A stretch of DNA of 64,000 nt, taken from an uncultured Thiocystis sp. GTDB taxonomy: Bacteria; Pseudomonadota; Gammaproteobacteria; Chromatiales; Chromatiaceae. The stretch lies in contig NZ_CAIPNF010000242.1 in assembly GCF_903866365.1 (NCBI RefSeq), positions 1-64,000 of the forward strand, written 5' to 3'. The translations under genes were made by a program, and so were the position numbers. Every line of letters begins with the position of its first letter. Positions within the stretch are counted from its first letter, which is position 1. Below the pieces are notes generated by a model that saw only the letters and a program-made list of their open reading frames with translations, searched no databases and had not been told where the DNA came from. Of this stretch, positions 28,353 to 38,719 are shown one piece after another.

Positions 28353-29450
28353 ATGGGATTGCGTACCCCTTTGTTTTCGGAACACGAGCGTCTCGGCGCC
28401 CGCATCGTTCCCTTTGGCGGCTGGGATATGCCGCTGCACTACGGCTCCCAGATCGAGGAGCACCACGCCGTGCGACGCGATGCAGGCATGTTCGATGTTT
28501 CGCATATGCGGCCCGTGGATATTGAGGGTCCAGGCGCCCTGCCCTTTCTGCGGTTTCTGCTTGCCAATGATGTCGCCAGACTCCAGTTCCCCGGCAAGGC
28601 GCTCTATAGCTGCATGCTCAATGAGCAGGGCGGCGTGGTCGACGATCTGATCGTCTATGCCCGCGGCCCGGATCGCTATCGCCTGGTCGTCAACGCCGGC
28701 ACCGCGAACAAGGATCTTGCCTGGATGAATGCCCGCAGCATCGGCTTCGAGGCCGCCATCCGACCCCGCGTCGAGCTGGCGATGATCGCCGTGCAAGGCC
28801 CCGAGGCCCGCGCCAGGGCCGAGCCGCTGCTTCCCGCCGCGATCCGCGCAAACGCCATGCAACTCCCGTCTTTCTTCGCCGCCGAGGGCGATGGCTGGTT
28901 CGTCGGTCGCACCGGCTATACCGGCGAGGACGGTTTCGAGATCATGCTTCCCGGCGAGCAGGCCGCCGGTCTCTGGCTGGCGCTGCTGGCGGCCGGGGTG
29001 CGACCCTGCGGACTCGGCGCCCGCGATACGCTGCGCCTGGAGGCCGGCATGAACCTGTACGGTCAGGACATGGACGACACCGTCGGCCCGCTGGAATCCG
29101 GTCTGGGCTGGACCGTCGCCTGGGAACCCGCCGAGCGTGACTTTATCGGACGCGCGGCGCTGACCGCACTGCGCGACGCCCCCGCGCGGCGCCAGTTCGT
29201 CGGCCTGCTGTTGACCGGACCTGGGATCATCCGCAACCATCTGAAGGTGCTGAGCAACGGCGTGGAGATGGGCGAGATCGCCTCCGGCGGCTTCTCGCCG
29301 ACCCTGGAGCGCTCCATTGCGTTCGCGCGGGTTGCCCCTGGATTGGGCGAAACCTGCGAGGTGGAAATTCGCGGCAAGGCGGTGTCGGCGCGAGTGGTCA
29401 AGCCGCCATTCGTGCGCCACGGCAAGATCCTCGTCGACCGTTTAACTTGA
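28353..29450 (+). CDS. gcvT: Glycine cleavage system T protein (aminomethyltransferase)
   Basis: A 365-residue folate-dependent aminomethyltransferase ([24 protein letters not shown] start, DDLIVYARG and [16 protein letters not shown] motifs). It transfers the aminomethyl carbon from lipoyl-GcvH to tetrahydrofolate and releases ammonia. I chose the ATG at 28353 because GGAGAG lies just upstream and it is the first start after the riboswitch terminator. It is the first gene of gcvT-gcvH-gcvPA-(tpx)-gcvPB. Confidence 0.96.
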   Translation: MGLRTPLFSEHERLGARIVPFGGWDMPLHYGSQIEEHHAVRRDAGMFDVSHMRPVDIEGPGALPFLRFLLANDVARLQFPGKALYSCMLNEQGGVVDDLIVYARGPDRYRLVVNAGTANKDLAWMNARSIGFEAAIRPRVELAMIAVQGPEARARAEPLLPAAIRANAMQLPSFFAAEGDGWFVGRTGYTGEDGFEIMLPGEQAAGLWLALLAAGVRPCGLGARDTLRLEAGMNLYGQDMDDTVGPLESGLGWTVAWEPAERDFIGRAALTALRDAPARRQFVGLLLTGPGIIRNHLKVLSNGVEMGEIASGGFSPTLERSIAFARVAPGLGETCEVEIRGKAVSARVVKPPFVRHGKILVDRLT

Positions 29451-29470
29451 AAAGCATGGAGAACCGAACA

Positions 29471-29863
29471 ATGAGCAACATACCGACCGACCTGAAATAC
29501 ACCAAATCGCACGAATGGGTGCGCGACAATGCCGACGGCACCGTGACCGTCGGCATCACCGACCACGCTCAGGAGGCATTGGGCGACATCGTGTTCGTGG
29601 AAGCCCCCGAGTCCGGTCGCGAGGTGGACGCCGACGAAGCCACCGCCGTGGTGGAATCGGTCAAGGCCGCCTCCGATATCTACTCCCCGCTGGCCGGCGA
29701 GGTCGTCGACTCCAACGAACTCCTGACCGACACCCCGGACGTCATCAATACCAGCCCCTATGACGAAGGCTGGATCTTCCGTCTCGCCCCGAGCGACATG
29801 GCCGCGCTCGACGGGCTGCTCGATGCCGCCGCCTACGAGAAGGTCGTCGAAGACGACGCCTGA
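29471..29863 (+). CDS. gcvH: Glycine cleavage system H protein
   Basis: A 130-residue lipoyl-domain protein. The lipoylated lysine is K65 in VVESVKAAS, the same position as in E. coli. It shuttles the aminomethyl group between P, T and L proteins. The ATG at 29471 has GGAGA upstream; upstream in-frame ATGs are less well placed. A long repeat begins directly after the stop and separates it from gcvPA by 213 bp. Confidence 0.96.
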   Translation: MSNIPTDLKYTKSHEWVRDNADGTVTVGITDHAQEALGDIVFVEAPESGREVDADEATAVVESVKAASDIYSPLAGEVVDSNELLTDTPDVINTSPYDEGWIFRLAPSDMAALDGLLDAAAYEKVVEDDA

Positions 29864-29952
29864 TTAAGCCGCGTCCAACACGCTCAGGCGTTGTTTGCAT
29901 GCCGACTTCTGCCTCGCGTCAGTCAACGGGCGCCGTCGTTGACGCGGTTTAA
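29864..29952. repeat. 89-bp repeat with TTAAGCCGCGTC / GACGCGGTTTAA ends
   Basis: It begins at the base after the gcvH stop and has inverted terminal sequences like the element at 9149-9235. Its right end (29941-29952) also forms a perfect 12-bp inverted repeat with the start of the next copy (29974-29985). Confidence 0.55.
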
Positions 29953-29973
29953 ATTTTTAATTTCCTTAACCAG

Positions 29974-30061
29974 TTAAACCGCGTCGACTTCGTCTTTCAT
30001 GACGGCTTGCCAACTTAGCCAACCACTCGAAACGACGCATGACGTCATGAATACGGTTTAT
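29974..30061. repeat. Third, degenerate repeat with TTAAACCGCGTC end
   Basis: It starts TTAAACCGCGTC and ends near ACGGTTTA, about 87 bp in length, directly before gcvPA. The right end is degenerate. Confidence 0.4.
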
Positions 30062-30076
30062 TCCGGATAGCCTCTT

Positions 30077-31477
30077 ATGCCTTTCGTACCCCATACCGAC
30101 GACGACATCGCCGCGATGCTCGCGACCATTGGCGTCGACGCCATCGACGACCTGTTCGACGAGATCCCGGCCGAATTGCGGATCGGCGAACTGACCGCCA
30201 TCCCCACCGGCATGGCGGAGATGGACATCGCCCGTCTGATGCACGCCCGTGCTCGGGCGGACGGTCAGCCGGTCTGCTTCATCGGCGCGGGCGCCTACGA
30301 TCATCATATCCCGGCCGCGGTCTGGCAGATCGCGGCCCGCGGCGAGTTCTACAGCGCCTACACGCCCTATCAGGCGGAGGCGAGTCAGGGCACGCTCCAG
30401 GTGCTCTATGAATTCCAGTCGATGATGACCGCGCTCACCGGGCTGGATGTCTCCAATGCCTCGCTCTATGACGGCGCCTCGGCGTTGGCCGAGGCGGTGC
30501 TGATGGCGGTGCGCGCCAACCGTAAGACCAAATCGAACAAGGTCATGGTCCCGCGCGCGCTTCATCCGGCCTACCGGCGCACGGTGCATGCCATCGTTGC
30601 GGCACAGGGGATCGAGCTGGTTGAAATCCCCTTCGACCTCAAGGGCGGCCAGACGACGGTCGAGCAACTGGACGCGGTCGCCGGCAGCGATGAATTCGCC
30701 GCCGTGGTCGTCAACCAACCCAATGTGTTCGGCGTGCTCGAAGACGTGGATGCGCTGACCGAGTGGGCGCATGCCCGCAACGCACTGGCCATCGCCGTCG
30801 TCAATCCGATCGCGCTGGCCCTGCTGTCGCCGCCCGGCGACTGGGGCGGCACCGGCGCGGATATCGCCTGCGGCGAGGCCCAACCCCTGGGGATGCCGCT
30901 GTCCTCGGGCGGACCCTATGCCGGCTTTCTCTGCTGCAAGCAGGAATTCGTGCGCCAGTTACCCGGTCGCATCGCAGGACGGACGCTGGATCTGGACGGC
31001 AAGCCCGGTTTCACCCTGACCCTGCAGGCGCGCGAGCAGCATATCCGCCGCGGCAAGGCGACCTCCAACATCTGCACCAATCAGGGTCTGCTGGTCACGG
31101 CGGCAACCATCCACCTGGCGCTGCTGGGGGCCGAGGGTCTGGAACGGGTGGCGTCCGCCTGCCATGCCAACACCCAACGGCTCGCCGCCCTGCTGTGCGA
31201 AATCCCCGGCATCGTGCCACTGTTCGACCAGCCCATCTTTCACGAACAGGCGCTGCGCCTGCCCGCGCCGACCGCCGATTTGCTGCGCTCGCTGGCGGCG
31301 CACAACGTGCTTGGTGGTTTCGATCTGAGTCGGGACTATCCCGAATTGGGCCAAGCCCTCTTGATTTGCGCGACCGAACTCCGCACGAAAGAGGAGATGC
31401 GCGGCTATGCCGACAAGCTGGCGCGCATCGTCGCCACCCGGACCCAGGCAAAATGCCCGGTCGAACCGAAATTCTGA
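30077..31477 (+). CDS. gcvPA: Glycine dehydrogenase (decarboxylating) subunit 1
   Basis: A 466-residue alpha subunit of the split glycine decarboxylase ([20 protein letters not shown] start; [12 protein letters not shown] and [10 protein letters not shown] blocks). It forms an alpha2beta2 P protein with GcvPB that decarboxylates glycine and loads the methylamine onto lipoyl-GcvH. The PLP lysine is on the other subunit, as expected. Unusually, its partner gcvPB is not adjacent: tpx and a two-gene AT-rich module lie between. Confidence 0.95.
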   Translation: MPFVPHTDDDIAAMLATIGVDAIDDLFDEIPAELRIGELTAIPTGMAEMDIARLMHARARADGQPVCFIGAGAYDHHIPAAVWQIAARGEFYSAYTPYQAEASQGTLQVLYEFQSMMTALTGLDVSNASLYDGASALAEAVLMAVRANRKTKSNKVMVPRALHPAYRRTVHAIVAAQGIELVEIPFDLKGGQTTVEQLDAVAGSDEFAAVVVNQPNVFGVLEDVDALTEWAHARNALAIAVVNPIALALLSPPGDWGGTGADIACGEAQPLGMPLSSGGPYAGFLCCKQEFVRQLPGRIAGRTLDLDGKPGFTLTLQAREQHIRRGKATSNICTNQGLLVTAATIHLALLGAEGLERVASACHANTQRLAALLCEIPGIVPLFDQPIFHEQALRLPAPTADLLRSLAAHNVLGGFDLSRDYPELGQALLICATELRTKEEMRGYADKLARIVATRTQAKCPVEPKF

Positions 31478-31499
31478 ACCGATCAACCCGGAGACTCAC

Positions 31500-31997
31500 A
31501 TGGCCCAAACCGCACTCCAAGGCAACCCCGTCAACCTCAGCGGCGACCTGCCCGCCATCGGCAGCACGGCGCCCGACTTCAAACTCGTCGACAAGGATCT
31601 GGCCGACAAGACGCTGGCCGATTTCGCCGGCAAGAAGAAGCTGCTGAACATCGTGCCCAGTCTGGATACCCCGGTCTGCGCGACCTCGACCAAAAAGTTC
31701 AACGCCGCCATCTCCGGGAAGGCCGATGCCGTCGCGCTGGTGATCTCGGCCGATCTGCCCTTCGCGATGGGCCGTTTCTGCGGCGCCGAGGGGATCGAGA
31801 ACGTCATCGGTCTGTCGATGATGCGCTCGCGCAACTTCGCCAAGGACTATGGCGTGCTGATCGAAGACGGCCCGCTCGCCGGCATCACCGCCCGCGCGGT
31901 CGTCGTTCTGGATGCGGACAACACCGTGCTCTACACCCAACTGGTGCCAGAGATTACTGAGGAACCGGATTACGACGCGGCGCTGGCTGTACTTTAA
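31500..31997 (+). CDS. tpx: Thiol peroxidase (Tpx, atypical 2-Cys peroxiredoxin)
   Basis: A 165-residue peroxiredoxin with the peroxidatic cysteine C60 in [12 protein letters not shown] and the resolving cysteine C94 in GRFCGAEG, matching E. coli Tpx (C61/C95). It reduces lipid and other hydroperoxides with thioredoxin. The ATG at 31500 has GGAG nine bases upstream. It sits 22 bp after gcvPA inside the gcv operon and is followed by a hairpin with a T-run that may end transcription. Confidence 0.95.
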   Translation: MAQTALQGNPVNLSGDLPAIGSTAPDFKLVDKDLADKTLADFAGKKKLLNIVPSLDTPVCATSTKKFNAAISGKADAVALVISADLPFAMGRFCGAEGIENVIGLSMMRSRNFAKDYGVLIEDGPLAGITARAVVVLDADNTVLYTQLVPEITEEPDYDAALAVL

Positions 31998-32054
31998 AAG
32001 TTTATCGTCAAGATACTTTTGATACATCGAAGCGCAATGCAGCTTTGTGAGTCG

Positions 32055-32100
32055 CGAATCAGTTTCTCAAGTCTTAACGCTTGGGAAACCGATTCGTTTT
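32055..32100 (+). terminator. Hairpin after tpx, probable terminator
   Basis: Arms CGAATC-a-GTTTC-t-CAAG (32055-32071) and CTTG-g-GAAAC-c-GATTCG (32080-32096) pair with one mismatch and one T-G pair and are followed by TTTTCAT. It could end the gcv/tpx transcript or act in the leader of the methyltransferase gene. Confidence 0.65.
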
Positions 32101-32145
32101 CATAACCAAATGACACGAAAATATTGAGAGAGTTTTGAGACAGTA

Positions 32146-34311
32146 ATGCCCGAGATCACAATTACAGAACAGCTAAAAGAAATTCGAGCACAGACCGGGC
32201 TCAGTTACCAGGAACTTGCTCAACTTCTTGGTACTTCACTAGTGGCGGTCGATCATTGGGAACGTAATATCAGCGATCCATCTTTTTCGCAAAAAGAAAA
32301 TATCGCGAAAGTTCTTTCGGACATCAAAAAAAACCAAGGAATTCGTATACCAGAAGTTGTCCTGCAAAACGGATCTTTCGCATCGCGCGGTTCAACAAGG
32401 GCTGCGATGCGTCTTCATCAACCGGATCTTTTTACGACAGAATCTAGGATTCGTTTTAACTTATCTCCATTACAACCCATTCTCGCGCGTCTCAAATCCG
32501 GAATTTTTTTTGACCAGGGTGAGAGCACTCTGGAAACCATGCTTGATCGTCATGCGATTCCGGCAAGTACCCCGGATCAGGCGACCATCATGAATATTTC
32601 CGCAGGGAAAAATACTTACACCTACGACGCTCATACCTATCACACCAAGGTTCCTCCGCAGGGAATTCTCGCGTTCCTGCGTCACTACCTCCCGGAAGAC
32701 GGCCTTGTTCTCGATCCGTTTGCGGGAAGCGGAATGACGGGCGTTGCCGCGCGAATCGCAGGAATGGATGTCATTCTGAACGAACTGTCCCCCGCCGCCT
32801 GTTTTATCGCTCGCAATTTTACGACATCAGTTTCTCCGGAAGATTTCAGCTCATCTATCAAGGAAGTTATGAGGGCCGTTGCCGATGTCAGAAATCGGCT
32901 CTATAGCACAACGTGTCGAGAATGCGGGAAAGAGACGGAGATACTCTATACGGTCTGGTCATACCGCGTTCTCTGTACGCATTGTCAGTCTGAATTTGTT
33001 TTATGGAATCATTGCCGCCAATACGGCAAAACCGTTCGCGAACATAAAATTTTAAAAGAATTTCCTTGCCCGAATTGCAATAAAAAAATTAAAAAGCGCG
33101 AACTGTCACGCTCATCGGTCGAGCCCGTCCTCATCGGTTATAAATGCTGTAGCAAGCACCAAATCGAACACGCTCTCTCACACGAAGATATCAAAAAAAT
33201 TGAAGACATTAACTCGGGAGATTTTCTAGCCGAGCATTTTTATCCCACGAATAAGATCCCGGAAGGTGTCAACCTCAATCAACCCAGGCATCATGGATTG
33301 CTCGCCATCGATCAACTTTATACGAAAAGAAATCTATCGGCGATGAGTCAACTTTGGAAAGCAATTCATCGGATCGAAAATAACGATCTCGCCGCTGCCG
33401 CTGCCTTCGTTTTTACCTCGCTCTATCAAAGAGTGACTCGAATGTCCGAGTTTCGTTTTTGGGGTGGCAGCGGAAATACGGCAAGATTTAATGTCCCTTT
33501 TATTTTTAACGAAGCAAACGTTTTTGTGACTTTCGAGAGGAAGGCTGGAAATATTCTGGATCATCTTGAGACGACTGCCGTTCATTATAAAGGCACGCAA
33601 GCGGTGATCTGCCAGTCCGCGACGAATCTTGATTACCTTCCAGATAACTCCATCGATTTAATTTTTACCGACCCCCCATTTGGGGCTAATATTAATTACT
33701 CGGAAATGAATATTCTTTGGGAATCCTGGCTTGGAAATTTCACTGATACGACGCATGAAGCAATTATCAATCGCGCACAGGGAAAAAACATACAGGATTA
33801 CCAGGATCTGATGTGTCAAAGTCTGTCCGAATGTTTTCGGGTTTTACGTCCTGGCCATTGGATGCTGCTTGTTTTCATGAATTCATCCGGACAAGTGTGG
33901 GCTGCCCTCAAATCAGCGATAGAAAAATCCGGATTTATCATCAAAAAGATGGATATATTCGACAAGCAACACGGGACATTCAAACATTTTGTTAGCGATA
34001 ATACCGCCGGTTGCGATTTGGTTCTACATTGTCAAAAACCATTTAACGCCAAACAATCCGAAGATCGGGAAGAAATATCAAATTCTTCAGTGACAATCGC
34101 CGATTTTCTTGCAGGTAGAGACAGAGCGATTCCAATCACAAACTATCTACATGTCGTGCGAAGCGACGAGTTAGATTGGCGCAGACTTTATAGTGAGTGG
34201 CTTGTTTTTAGCATGCAGAAAAATCACGAACAGATTAGTTTTATAGAATTTAAAGACGCGGCAATGCGTTTTTTAGCAGCATTGCAAAACATCGTCAAGA
34301 ATTCAGAATAG
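32146..34311 (+). CDS. DNA methyltransferase with N-terminal XRE helix-turn-helix
   Basis: A 721-residue protein. Residues 5-60 form an XRE-type helix-turn-helix (LSYQELAQLLGTSLVAVDHWER). Motif I is DPFAGSGMTG (about 190-199) and motif IV is DPPF (about 509-512), an amino-methyltransferase layout. Between them are cysteine pairs (CRECGKE, CTHCQSE, CPNCNKK) forming zinc ribbons, as in DNA methylases of the type II/DUF1156-like group. The gene is clearly AT-richer than its neighbours. It lies 9 bp from the next gene and interrupts the gcv operon, which suggests a transferred restriction-modification-like module. Target sequence and N4/N6 class cannot be told. Confidence 0.85.
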   Translation: MPEITITEQLKEIRAQTGLSYQELAQLLGTSLVAVDHWERNISDPSFSQKENIAKVLSDIKKNQGIRIPEVVLQNGSFASRGSTRAAMRLHQPDLFTTESRIRFNLSPLQPILARLKSGIFFDQGESTLETMLDRHAIPASTPDQATIMNISAGKNTYTYDAHTYHTKVPPQGILAFLRHYLPEDGLVLDPFAGSGMTGVAARIAGMDVILNELSPAACFIARNFTTSVSPEDFSSSIKEVMRAVADVRNRLYSTTCRECGKETEILYTVWSYRVLCTHCQSEFVLWNHCRQYGKTVREHKILKEFPCPNCNKKIKKRELSRSSVEPVLIGYKCCSKHQIEHALSHEDIKKIEDINSGDFLAEHFYPTNKIPEGVNLNQPRHHGLLAIDQLYTKRNLSAMSQLWKAIHRIENNDLAAAAAFVFTSLYQRVTRMSEFRFWGGSGNTARFNVPFIFNEANVFVTFERKAGNILDHLETTAVHYKGTQAVICQSATNLDYLPDNSIDLIFTDPPFGANINYSEMNILWESWLGNFTDTTHEAIINRAQGKNIQDYQDLMCQSLSECFRVLRPGHWMLLVFMNSSGQVWAALKSAIEKSGFIIKKMDIFDKQHGTFKHFVSDNTAGCDLVLHCQKPFNAKQSEDREEISNSSVTIADFLAGRDRAIPITNYLHVVRSDELDWRRLYSEWLVFSMQKNHEQISFIEFKDAAMRFLAALQNIVKNSE

Positions 34312-34319
34312 GCGATTTC

Positions 34320-35342
34320 ATGCATACTCTCAAAGCATTTTCGGATTCTGAATTTAGTCATGCAAAACTATTGCTTGCAACCCAAGTTGCCAGCATGATG
34401 GGCCGCAAGTTTGAAGAAGACGACTGGAACAAAGTTTATTGCGCAGCCAAGAGAATACCGCATTCCGGCTGGAGCAACTTGAACATCGATGTGAATCATG
34501 GCGGTCTCGGCGTTGAACAGAAACTTCTTCGCGTATCCGGGCTTGGAGCACGACCGATCAAGTCAGTGTGTGGCACAACCATGATGCATCCCGCAGCGAC
34601 ACGTTCCATTCGTATCGACAACACAGAACAGGCCGCTGACGATACGATGCGCGATGTTTTCAGGCAATATACCGATTTAATTGAACTTAGAACGCAAAAA
34701 GTACGCGAACAAGCACCCGCTCATATTGAAACAGATATGCGACTGGGCTGGCTGTTATGGGAAGACTCATTGATGGAATTCCTTTACTTCGAGCAGCCAT
34801 GGGAGATTCCAGAACCTGATCGATATTATGCGGAGTGGAATGTCACACCTGCTAAGGGTGCCAGAAAAGCAAGCAAGAGTCTTTGGATCTACGAACGCGA
34901 CACCGACAAAAAACGCTATTCGGTGACGACCAGTGCCGGAATTAAAATTCAGCCTTATTTCGATGTACCGGCGCCGTCCGATGAGAATCTTTACTATTTC
35001 AGAGTTCAGAGTGAGCCGATCGACTACGACACCGTGAAGATATGGATATCGGGAAGCACGGCCCGCGCTTTACAGCGACTGCTTGGCGACCTGGACAAAG
35101 AAACTGTCAGCACGGCGATCATCCAGGCCGCCCAGTATGCAAAAGTCAGCGACGCACCCGCCGTCGAGGATATCGACTTTGCCAAACCCATCCTGATCAA
35201 CATGGCCGCGTTCCAGCGTTTCCAGTCGGCTTGGGATGGTGTCAGCGACGAACATCGTGCACAACTTTTCCTAGAGTCGCTTCACGAGCGGCCACCATCA
35301 TCATCGGACTCACAAGACAATCCTTCCACACCACACCTGTAA
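34320..35342 (+). CDS. Unknown protein paired with the DNA methyltransferase (possible restriction enzyme)
   Basis: A 340-residue soluble protein that I do not recognise. It starts 9 bp after the methyltransferase. Conserved-looking blocks are [23 protein letters not shown] (seen as GLGARPIKS and MMHPAATRS), an acidic stretch [20 protein letters not shown] and a C-terminal low-complexity tail ([12 protein letters not shown]). No clear PD-(D/E)XK or HNH motif is visible, so calling it an endonuclease rests on context only. The 5' part is AT-rich like the methyltransferase gene; the 3' part is nearer the host composition. It ends 13 bp before gcvPB. Confidence 0.6.
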   Translation: MHTLKAFSDSEFSHAKLLLATQVASMMGRKFEEDDWNKVYCAAKRIPHSGWSNLNIDVNHGGLGVEQKLLRVSGLGARPIKSVCGTTMMHPAATRSIRIDNTEQAADDTMRDVFRQYTDLIELRTQKVREQAPAHIETDMRLGWLLWEDSLMEFLYFEQPWEIPEPDRYYAEWNVTPAKGARKASKSLWIYERDTDKKRYSVTTSAGIKIQPYFDVPAPSDENLYYFRVQSEPIDYDTVKIWISGSTARALQRLLGDLDKETVSTAIIQAAQYAKVSDAPAVEDIDFAKPILINMAAFQRFQSAWDGVSDEHRAQLFLESLHERPPSSSDSQDNPSTPHL

Positions 35343-35355
35343 CACTGAGACATCG

Positions 35356-36831
35356 ATGCTGATCCACGACCAATCCCGCCCCGGCCGCCGGGCGACCGCC
35401 CAGGCGCCGCTCAACCCGCCCGCGATAACCGACCTTCCCGAGGGGCTGCGCCGCCGCGCGCGGCCCGCGCTGCCGGAGGTCTCCGAGTTACAGGCGGTGC
35501 GTCACTACACCCGGCTGTCGCAGAAGAATTTCTCGATCGACACCCATTTCTACCCGCTGGGCTCCTGCACCATGAAGTACAACCCGCGGGCCTGTCACAG
35601 TCTGGCTTCGCTGCCGGGCTTCCTCGCCCGTCACCCGCTGGCGCCGGACAGCCACGGCCAGGGCGTACTGGCCTGTCTCCACGAGCTTCAGGAAATGCTC
35701 AAGGAGATTACCGGCATGCATGCGGTGTCACTCGCTCCCTCCGCTGGCGCGCAGGGCGAATTCGCCGGGGTCGCGATGATTCGCGCCTATCATCGGGCGC
35801 GCGGCGATCTGGCGCGCACCGAGATTCTGGTGCCGGATGCCGCGCATGGCACCAACCCCGCCTCGGCGGCGATGTGCGGTTTCAAGGTCCGCGAGATTCC
35901 CACCGGCACCGCTGGCGATGTCGATCTCGCGGCCCTGAACGCGGCGGTCGGCCCCCAGACCGCCGGCATCATGCTCACCAATCCAAGCACGGTCGGCGTC
36001 TTCGACCGGAATATCCAGGCCATCGCCCGCACGGTCCACGCCGCCGGCGGTCTGCTCTATTACGATGGGGCCAATCTCAACGCCATCCTCGGTAAGGTGC
36101 GGCCGGGCGACATGGGCTTCGATGTCATCCACATGAATCTGCACAAGACCTTCTCGACGCCGCACGGCGGCGGCGGTCCCGGCGCGGGTCCGGTGGGCGT
36201 CTCGCAGCGACTGGAGCCCTATCTGCCGGTCCCGCTGGTCGCTTTCGATGGGGACGACTACCGCTGGATGACGGAGGACGAACGACCCGACAGCATCGGC
36301 CGACTGACCGCGTTCGGCGGCAACATGGGCATCCTGCTGCGCGCCTATGTCTACGCCCGCATGCTGGGCCGCGAGGGCATGGGACGGGTCGCCGACTTCG
36401 CCACCCTGAACGCCAACTATCTGATGGCGCGTCTGAAGTCGGCCGGTTTCGAGGCCGCCTATCCGGAGCGTCGCGCCAGTCACGAGTTCATCGTCACGCT
36501 CAAGCGCGAGTCGAAAGAATTGGGCGTCAACGCCATGGACTTCGCCAAGCGTCTGCTCGATGACGGCTATCACGCCCCAACCACCTATTTCCCGCTGCTG
36601 GTGCCCGAGTGTCTGCTGATCGAGCCGACCGAGACCGAAACCAAGGAGGAACTGGATGGCTTCGTCGAGGCCATGATCGCGATCCGCCGCGAGGCGCTGG
36701 ACGACCCGGAGAAACTCAAGGGCGCGCCTTATCGCCTGCCGGTCCGTCGACTCGACGACGTGCGCGCGGCCCGTCTGCTCGATCTGGCCTGGAAACCCGA
36801 GGCAAACGAGATCCAAGATGGCCAACAATAA
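35356..36831 (+). CDS. gcvPB: Glycine dehydrogenase (decarboxylating) subunit 2
   Basis: A 491-residue beta subunit of the split P protein, with the PLP lysine in [16 protein letters not shown] and the N-terminal [19 protein letters not shown] block ([12 protein letters not shown] visible). It completes the glycine decarboxylase with GcvPA encoded 3.9 kb upstream. The ribosome-binding site is weak. With the methyltransferase module now in front of it, its expression may depend on readthrough or a new promoter. Confidence 0.95.
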   Translation: MLIHDQSRPGRRATAQAPLNPPAITDLPEGLRRRARPALPEVSELQAVRHYTRLSQKNFSIDTHFYPLGSCTMKYNPRACHSLASLPGFLARHPLAPDSHGQGVLACLHELQEMLKEITGMHAVSLAPSAGAQGEFAGVAMIRAYHRARGDLARTEILVPDAAHGTNPASAAMCGFKVREIPTGTAGDVDLAALNAAVGPQTAGIMLTNPSTVGVFDRNIQAIARTVHAAGGLLYYDGANLNAILGKVRPGDMGFDVIHMNLHKTFSTPHGGGGPGAGPVGVSQRLEPYLPVPLVAFDGDDYRWMTEDERPDSIGRLTAFGGNMGILLRAYVYARMLGREGMGRVADFATLNANYLMARLKSAGFEAAYPERRASHEFIVTLKRESKELGVNAMDFAKRLLDDGYHAPTTYFPLLVPECLLIEPTETETKEELDGFVEAMIAIRREALDDPEKLKGAPYRLPVRRLDDVRAARLLDLAWKPEANEIQDGQQ

Positions 36832-37186
36832 CGCCAAGGGCTGGAGCCGCGTGATCCATGCCTTCGGCTACTCGATGAAGGGACTGAAGGCATGCTTCGA
36901 GTTGGAGGAAGCCTTTCGCCAAGAGGTCTTTCTGCTGATCCCGCTGGTTCCGCTGGCGCTGTGGCTCGGCGAAACGCCCGTGGAGCGGGCGATTCTGGTC
37001 GGCAGCCTGCTGATGGTACCCATCGTGGAACTGCTGAACTCGGCCATCGAGGCCAACGTCGACCGCGTCGGTCTGGAGCGTCACGAGCTGTCCGGTCGGG
37101 CCAAGGACATCGCCTCCGCGGCGGTCTTTTCCAGCATCGCCTTTTGTCTGGTGAACTGGGGGCTGATCCTGATCCCGAAACTGTAA
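36818..37186 (+). CDS. dgkA: Diacylglycerol kinase
   Basis: A 122-residue integral membrane protein with three hydrophobic segments and the catalytic stretch [16 protein letters not shown]. This is the prokaryotic DgkA type, which recycles diacylglycerol to phosphatidic acid using ATP. Its ATG overlaps the end of gcvPB by 14 bp in another frame, suggesting coupled translation. A 114-bp gap precedes the metal-transport genes. Confidence 0.95.
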   Translation: MANNNAKGWSRVIHAFGYSMKGLKACFELEEAFRQEVFLLIPLVPLALWLGETPVERAILVGSLLMVPIVELLNSAIEANVDRVGLERHELSGRAKDIASAAVFSSIAFCLVNWGLILIPKL

Positions 37187-37300
37187 GCGTCATCTTCTGA
37201 ACTGACGGGCCTTGCGGGACGAGTTGACATCGAGCAGTGTTACAAATGAAAATCCGATCACACTCCTCCTCCGGCGATGCCCGGTGATCGACGATCCGCC

Positions 37301-38086
37301 ATGACTCGACCGAGATTGATACGCCTGTTCGCCACGCTAACCGGGTCGGTCGCCCTCGCCCTCTCCGCAAGTGCGCCCGCCCATTTCCAGGAACTCATCC
37401 CCGCCGCCGAGATCGTCACGGCCGAGAGCGGCAATCCGGTCGCGCTCCAGCTCCAGTTCACCCATCCGATGGAACGCGGTCCGGCGATGGACATGGGCAA
37501 GCCCGCGCGGTTCGGAGTCCTCGGTCCCGCCGGACCGGAGGATCTGCTGGCAAGCCTGACCGCTCGCGAGGTCGATGGCAAACACGCCTACGCGGCCGAG
37601 TATCGCGTCAAACAACCGGGCGACTATGTCTTCTTCGTCGAACCCGCGCCCTATTGGGAACCCGCCGAAGGGGTCATGATCGTCCACTACACCAAGGTCG
37701 TCGTCGACGCCTTCGGAGCCGGGGAAGGCTGGGATGCCGAGGTCGGACTGCCGGTCGAGATCGTCCCGCTCACGCGCCCCTACGGTCTCTGGACCGGCAA
37801 CCTGTTCAGCGGCATCGTCAAGCAGTCTGGCCAACCGGTCCCCTTCGCCGAGATCGAAGTGGAATGGCGCAACGACGGCTCGGTCACGCCTCCCGCGGAC
37901 GTCTTCATCACCCAGGTCGTGAAGGCGGATCGCAATGGGGTCTTTCACTACGCCATGCCGCGCGCCGGCTGGTGGGGTTTCGCGGCCCTGCTGGACGGGG
38001 ACGCGCCGCTGAAGAACCCGGAGGGCAAGGCGGTGCCGGTCGAGGCCGGCGCCTTGATCTGGGTGCGCGCGCGGGATATGCGCTAG
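37301..38086 (+). CDS. nikK: NikK-like periplasmic component (DUF4198) of a nickel/cobalt ECF transporter
   Basis: A 261-residue protein with a signal peptide (about residues 1-27, cleavage near SAPAH) that leaves a mature N-terminal His. This feature is noted for NikK/DUF4198 metal-binding proteins. The rest is beta-rich. It opens a five-gene cluster whose other members are M, L, Q and O components, so nickel is the more likely metal, with cobalt possible. The start could also be 37277. No NikR box or cobalamin riboswitch is visible in the 114 bp upstream. Confidence 0.8.
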   Translation: MTRPRLIRLFATLTGSVALALSASAPAHFQELIPAAEIVTAESGNPVALQLQFTHPMERGPAMDMGKPARFGVLGPAGPEDLLASLTAREVDGKHAYAAEYRVKQPGDYVFFVEPAPYWEPAEGVMIVHYTKVVVDAFGAGEGWDAEVGLPVEIVPLTRPYGLWTGNLFSGIVKQSGQPVPFAEIEVEWRNDGSVTPPADVFITQVVKADRNGVFHYAMPRAGWWGFAALLDGDAPLKNPEGKAVPVEAGALIWVRARDMR

Positions 38087-38098
38087 GGCCGCCGCGCG

Positions 38099-38719
38099 AT
38101 GGCTCACATCCCCGATGGCGTACTCTCGGCGCCGGTGCTGATCGTCGGCGGCCTGGTCTCGGTCGGGCTGCTCACGGTCGCGTTGCGCCGGCTCGATTAT
38201 GATCGCCTGCCTCAGACGGCCGTGTTGTCGGCGGCCTTTTTCGTCTCCTCGCTCATCAATGTCCCGGTCGGACCCAGTAGTGTGCATCTGCTGCTCAATG
38301 GGCTCATGGGCCTGCTGCTCGGCTGGACCGCGCTGCCGGCGCTGTTCGTGGCCCTGGTGCTTCAGGCCGCCTTTTTCGGCTATGGCGGCATTCTGGTGCT
38401 CGGCGTCAATACCATGAATATGGCCCTGCCCGCGCTGCTCTGCGCGCTGTTGCTGGCCCCCTGGATGCGGCGGGTCGCGACTCCGCGTCTGTTCTGGATC
38501 GGTGCGGCGGCCGGCGGGCTCGGCGTGCTGATGACCGGCGTACTGGTCGCCCTGAGCCTGGGACTGAGCGGCAAGGCGTTTCTGCCTGCCGCTGGGGTGC
38601 TGGTGGTGACCTACCTGCCGCTGGCGCTGGTCGAGGCGGTCATCACGGGCACGGTGGTGGCCTTTCTCGCGCGGGTTGCCCCGGAGTTGCTGCGGTCTCC
38701 CGAGGTCTCCCATGCCTGA
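38099..38719 (+). CDS. nikM: Nickel/cobalt ECF transporter S component NikM/CbiM
   Basis: A 206-residue protein with six or seven hydrophobic segments. It begins MAHIPDGVLS, the CbiM/NikM signature in which the N-terminal amine and the adjacent histidine coordinate the metal. It binds Ni2+ or Co2+ in the membrane. The last codons overlap the start of the next gene (ATGCCTGA). Confidence 0.93.
   Translation: MAHIPDGVLSAPVLIVGGLVSVGLLTVALRRLDYDRLPQTAVLSAAFFVSSLINVPVGPSSVHLLLNGLMGLLLGWTALPALFVALVLQAAFFGYGGILVLGVNTMNMALPALLCALLLAPWMRRVATPRLFWIGAAAGGLGVLMTGVLVALSLGLSGKAFLPAAGVLVVTYLPLALVEAVITGTVVAFLARVAPELLRSPEVSHA

Noticed and set aside
32018-35356. Target-site duplication (GATACATCGA / GAGACATCGA) at the edges of the methyltransferase module
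   Set aside because: Ten bases with one mismatch at loosely chosen edges are within chance expectation.
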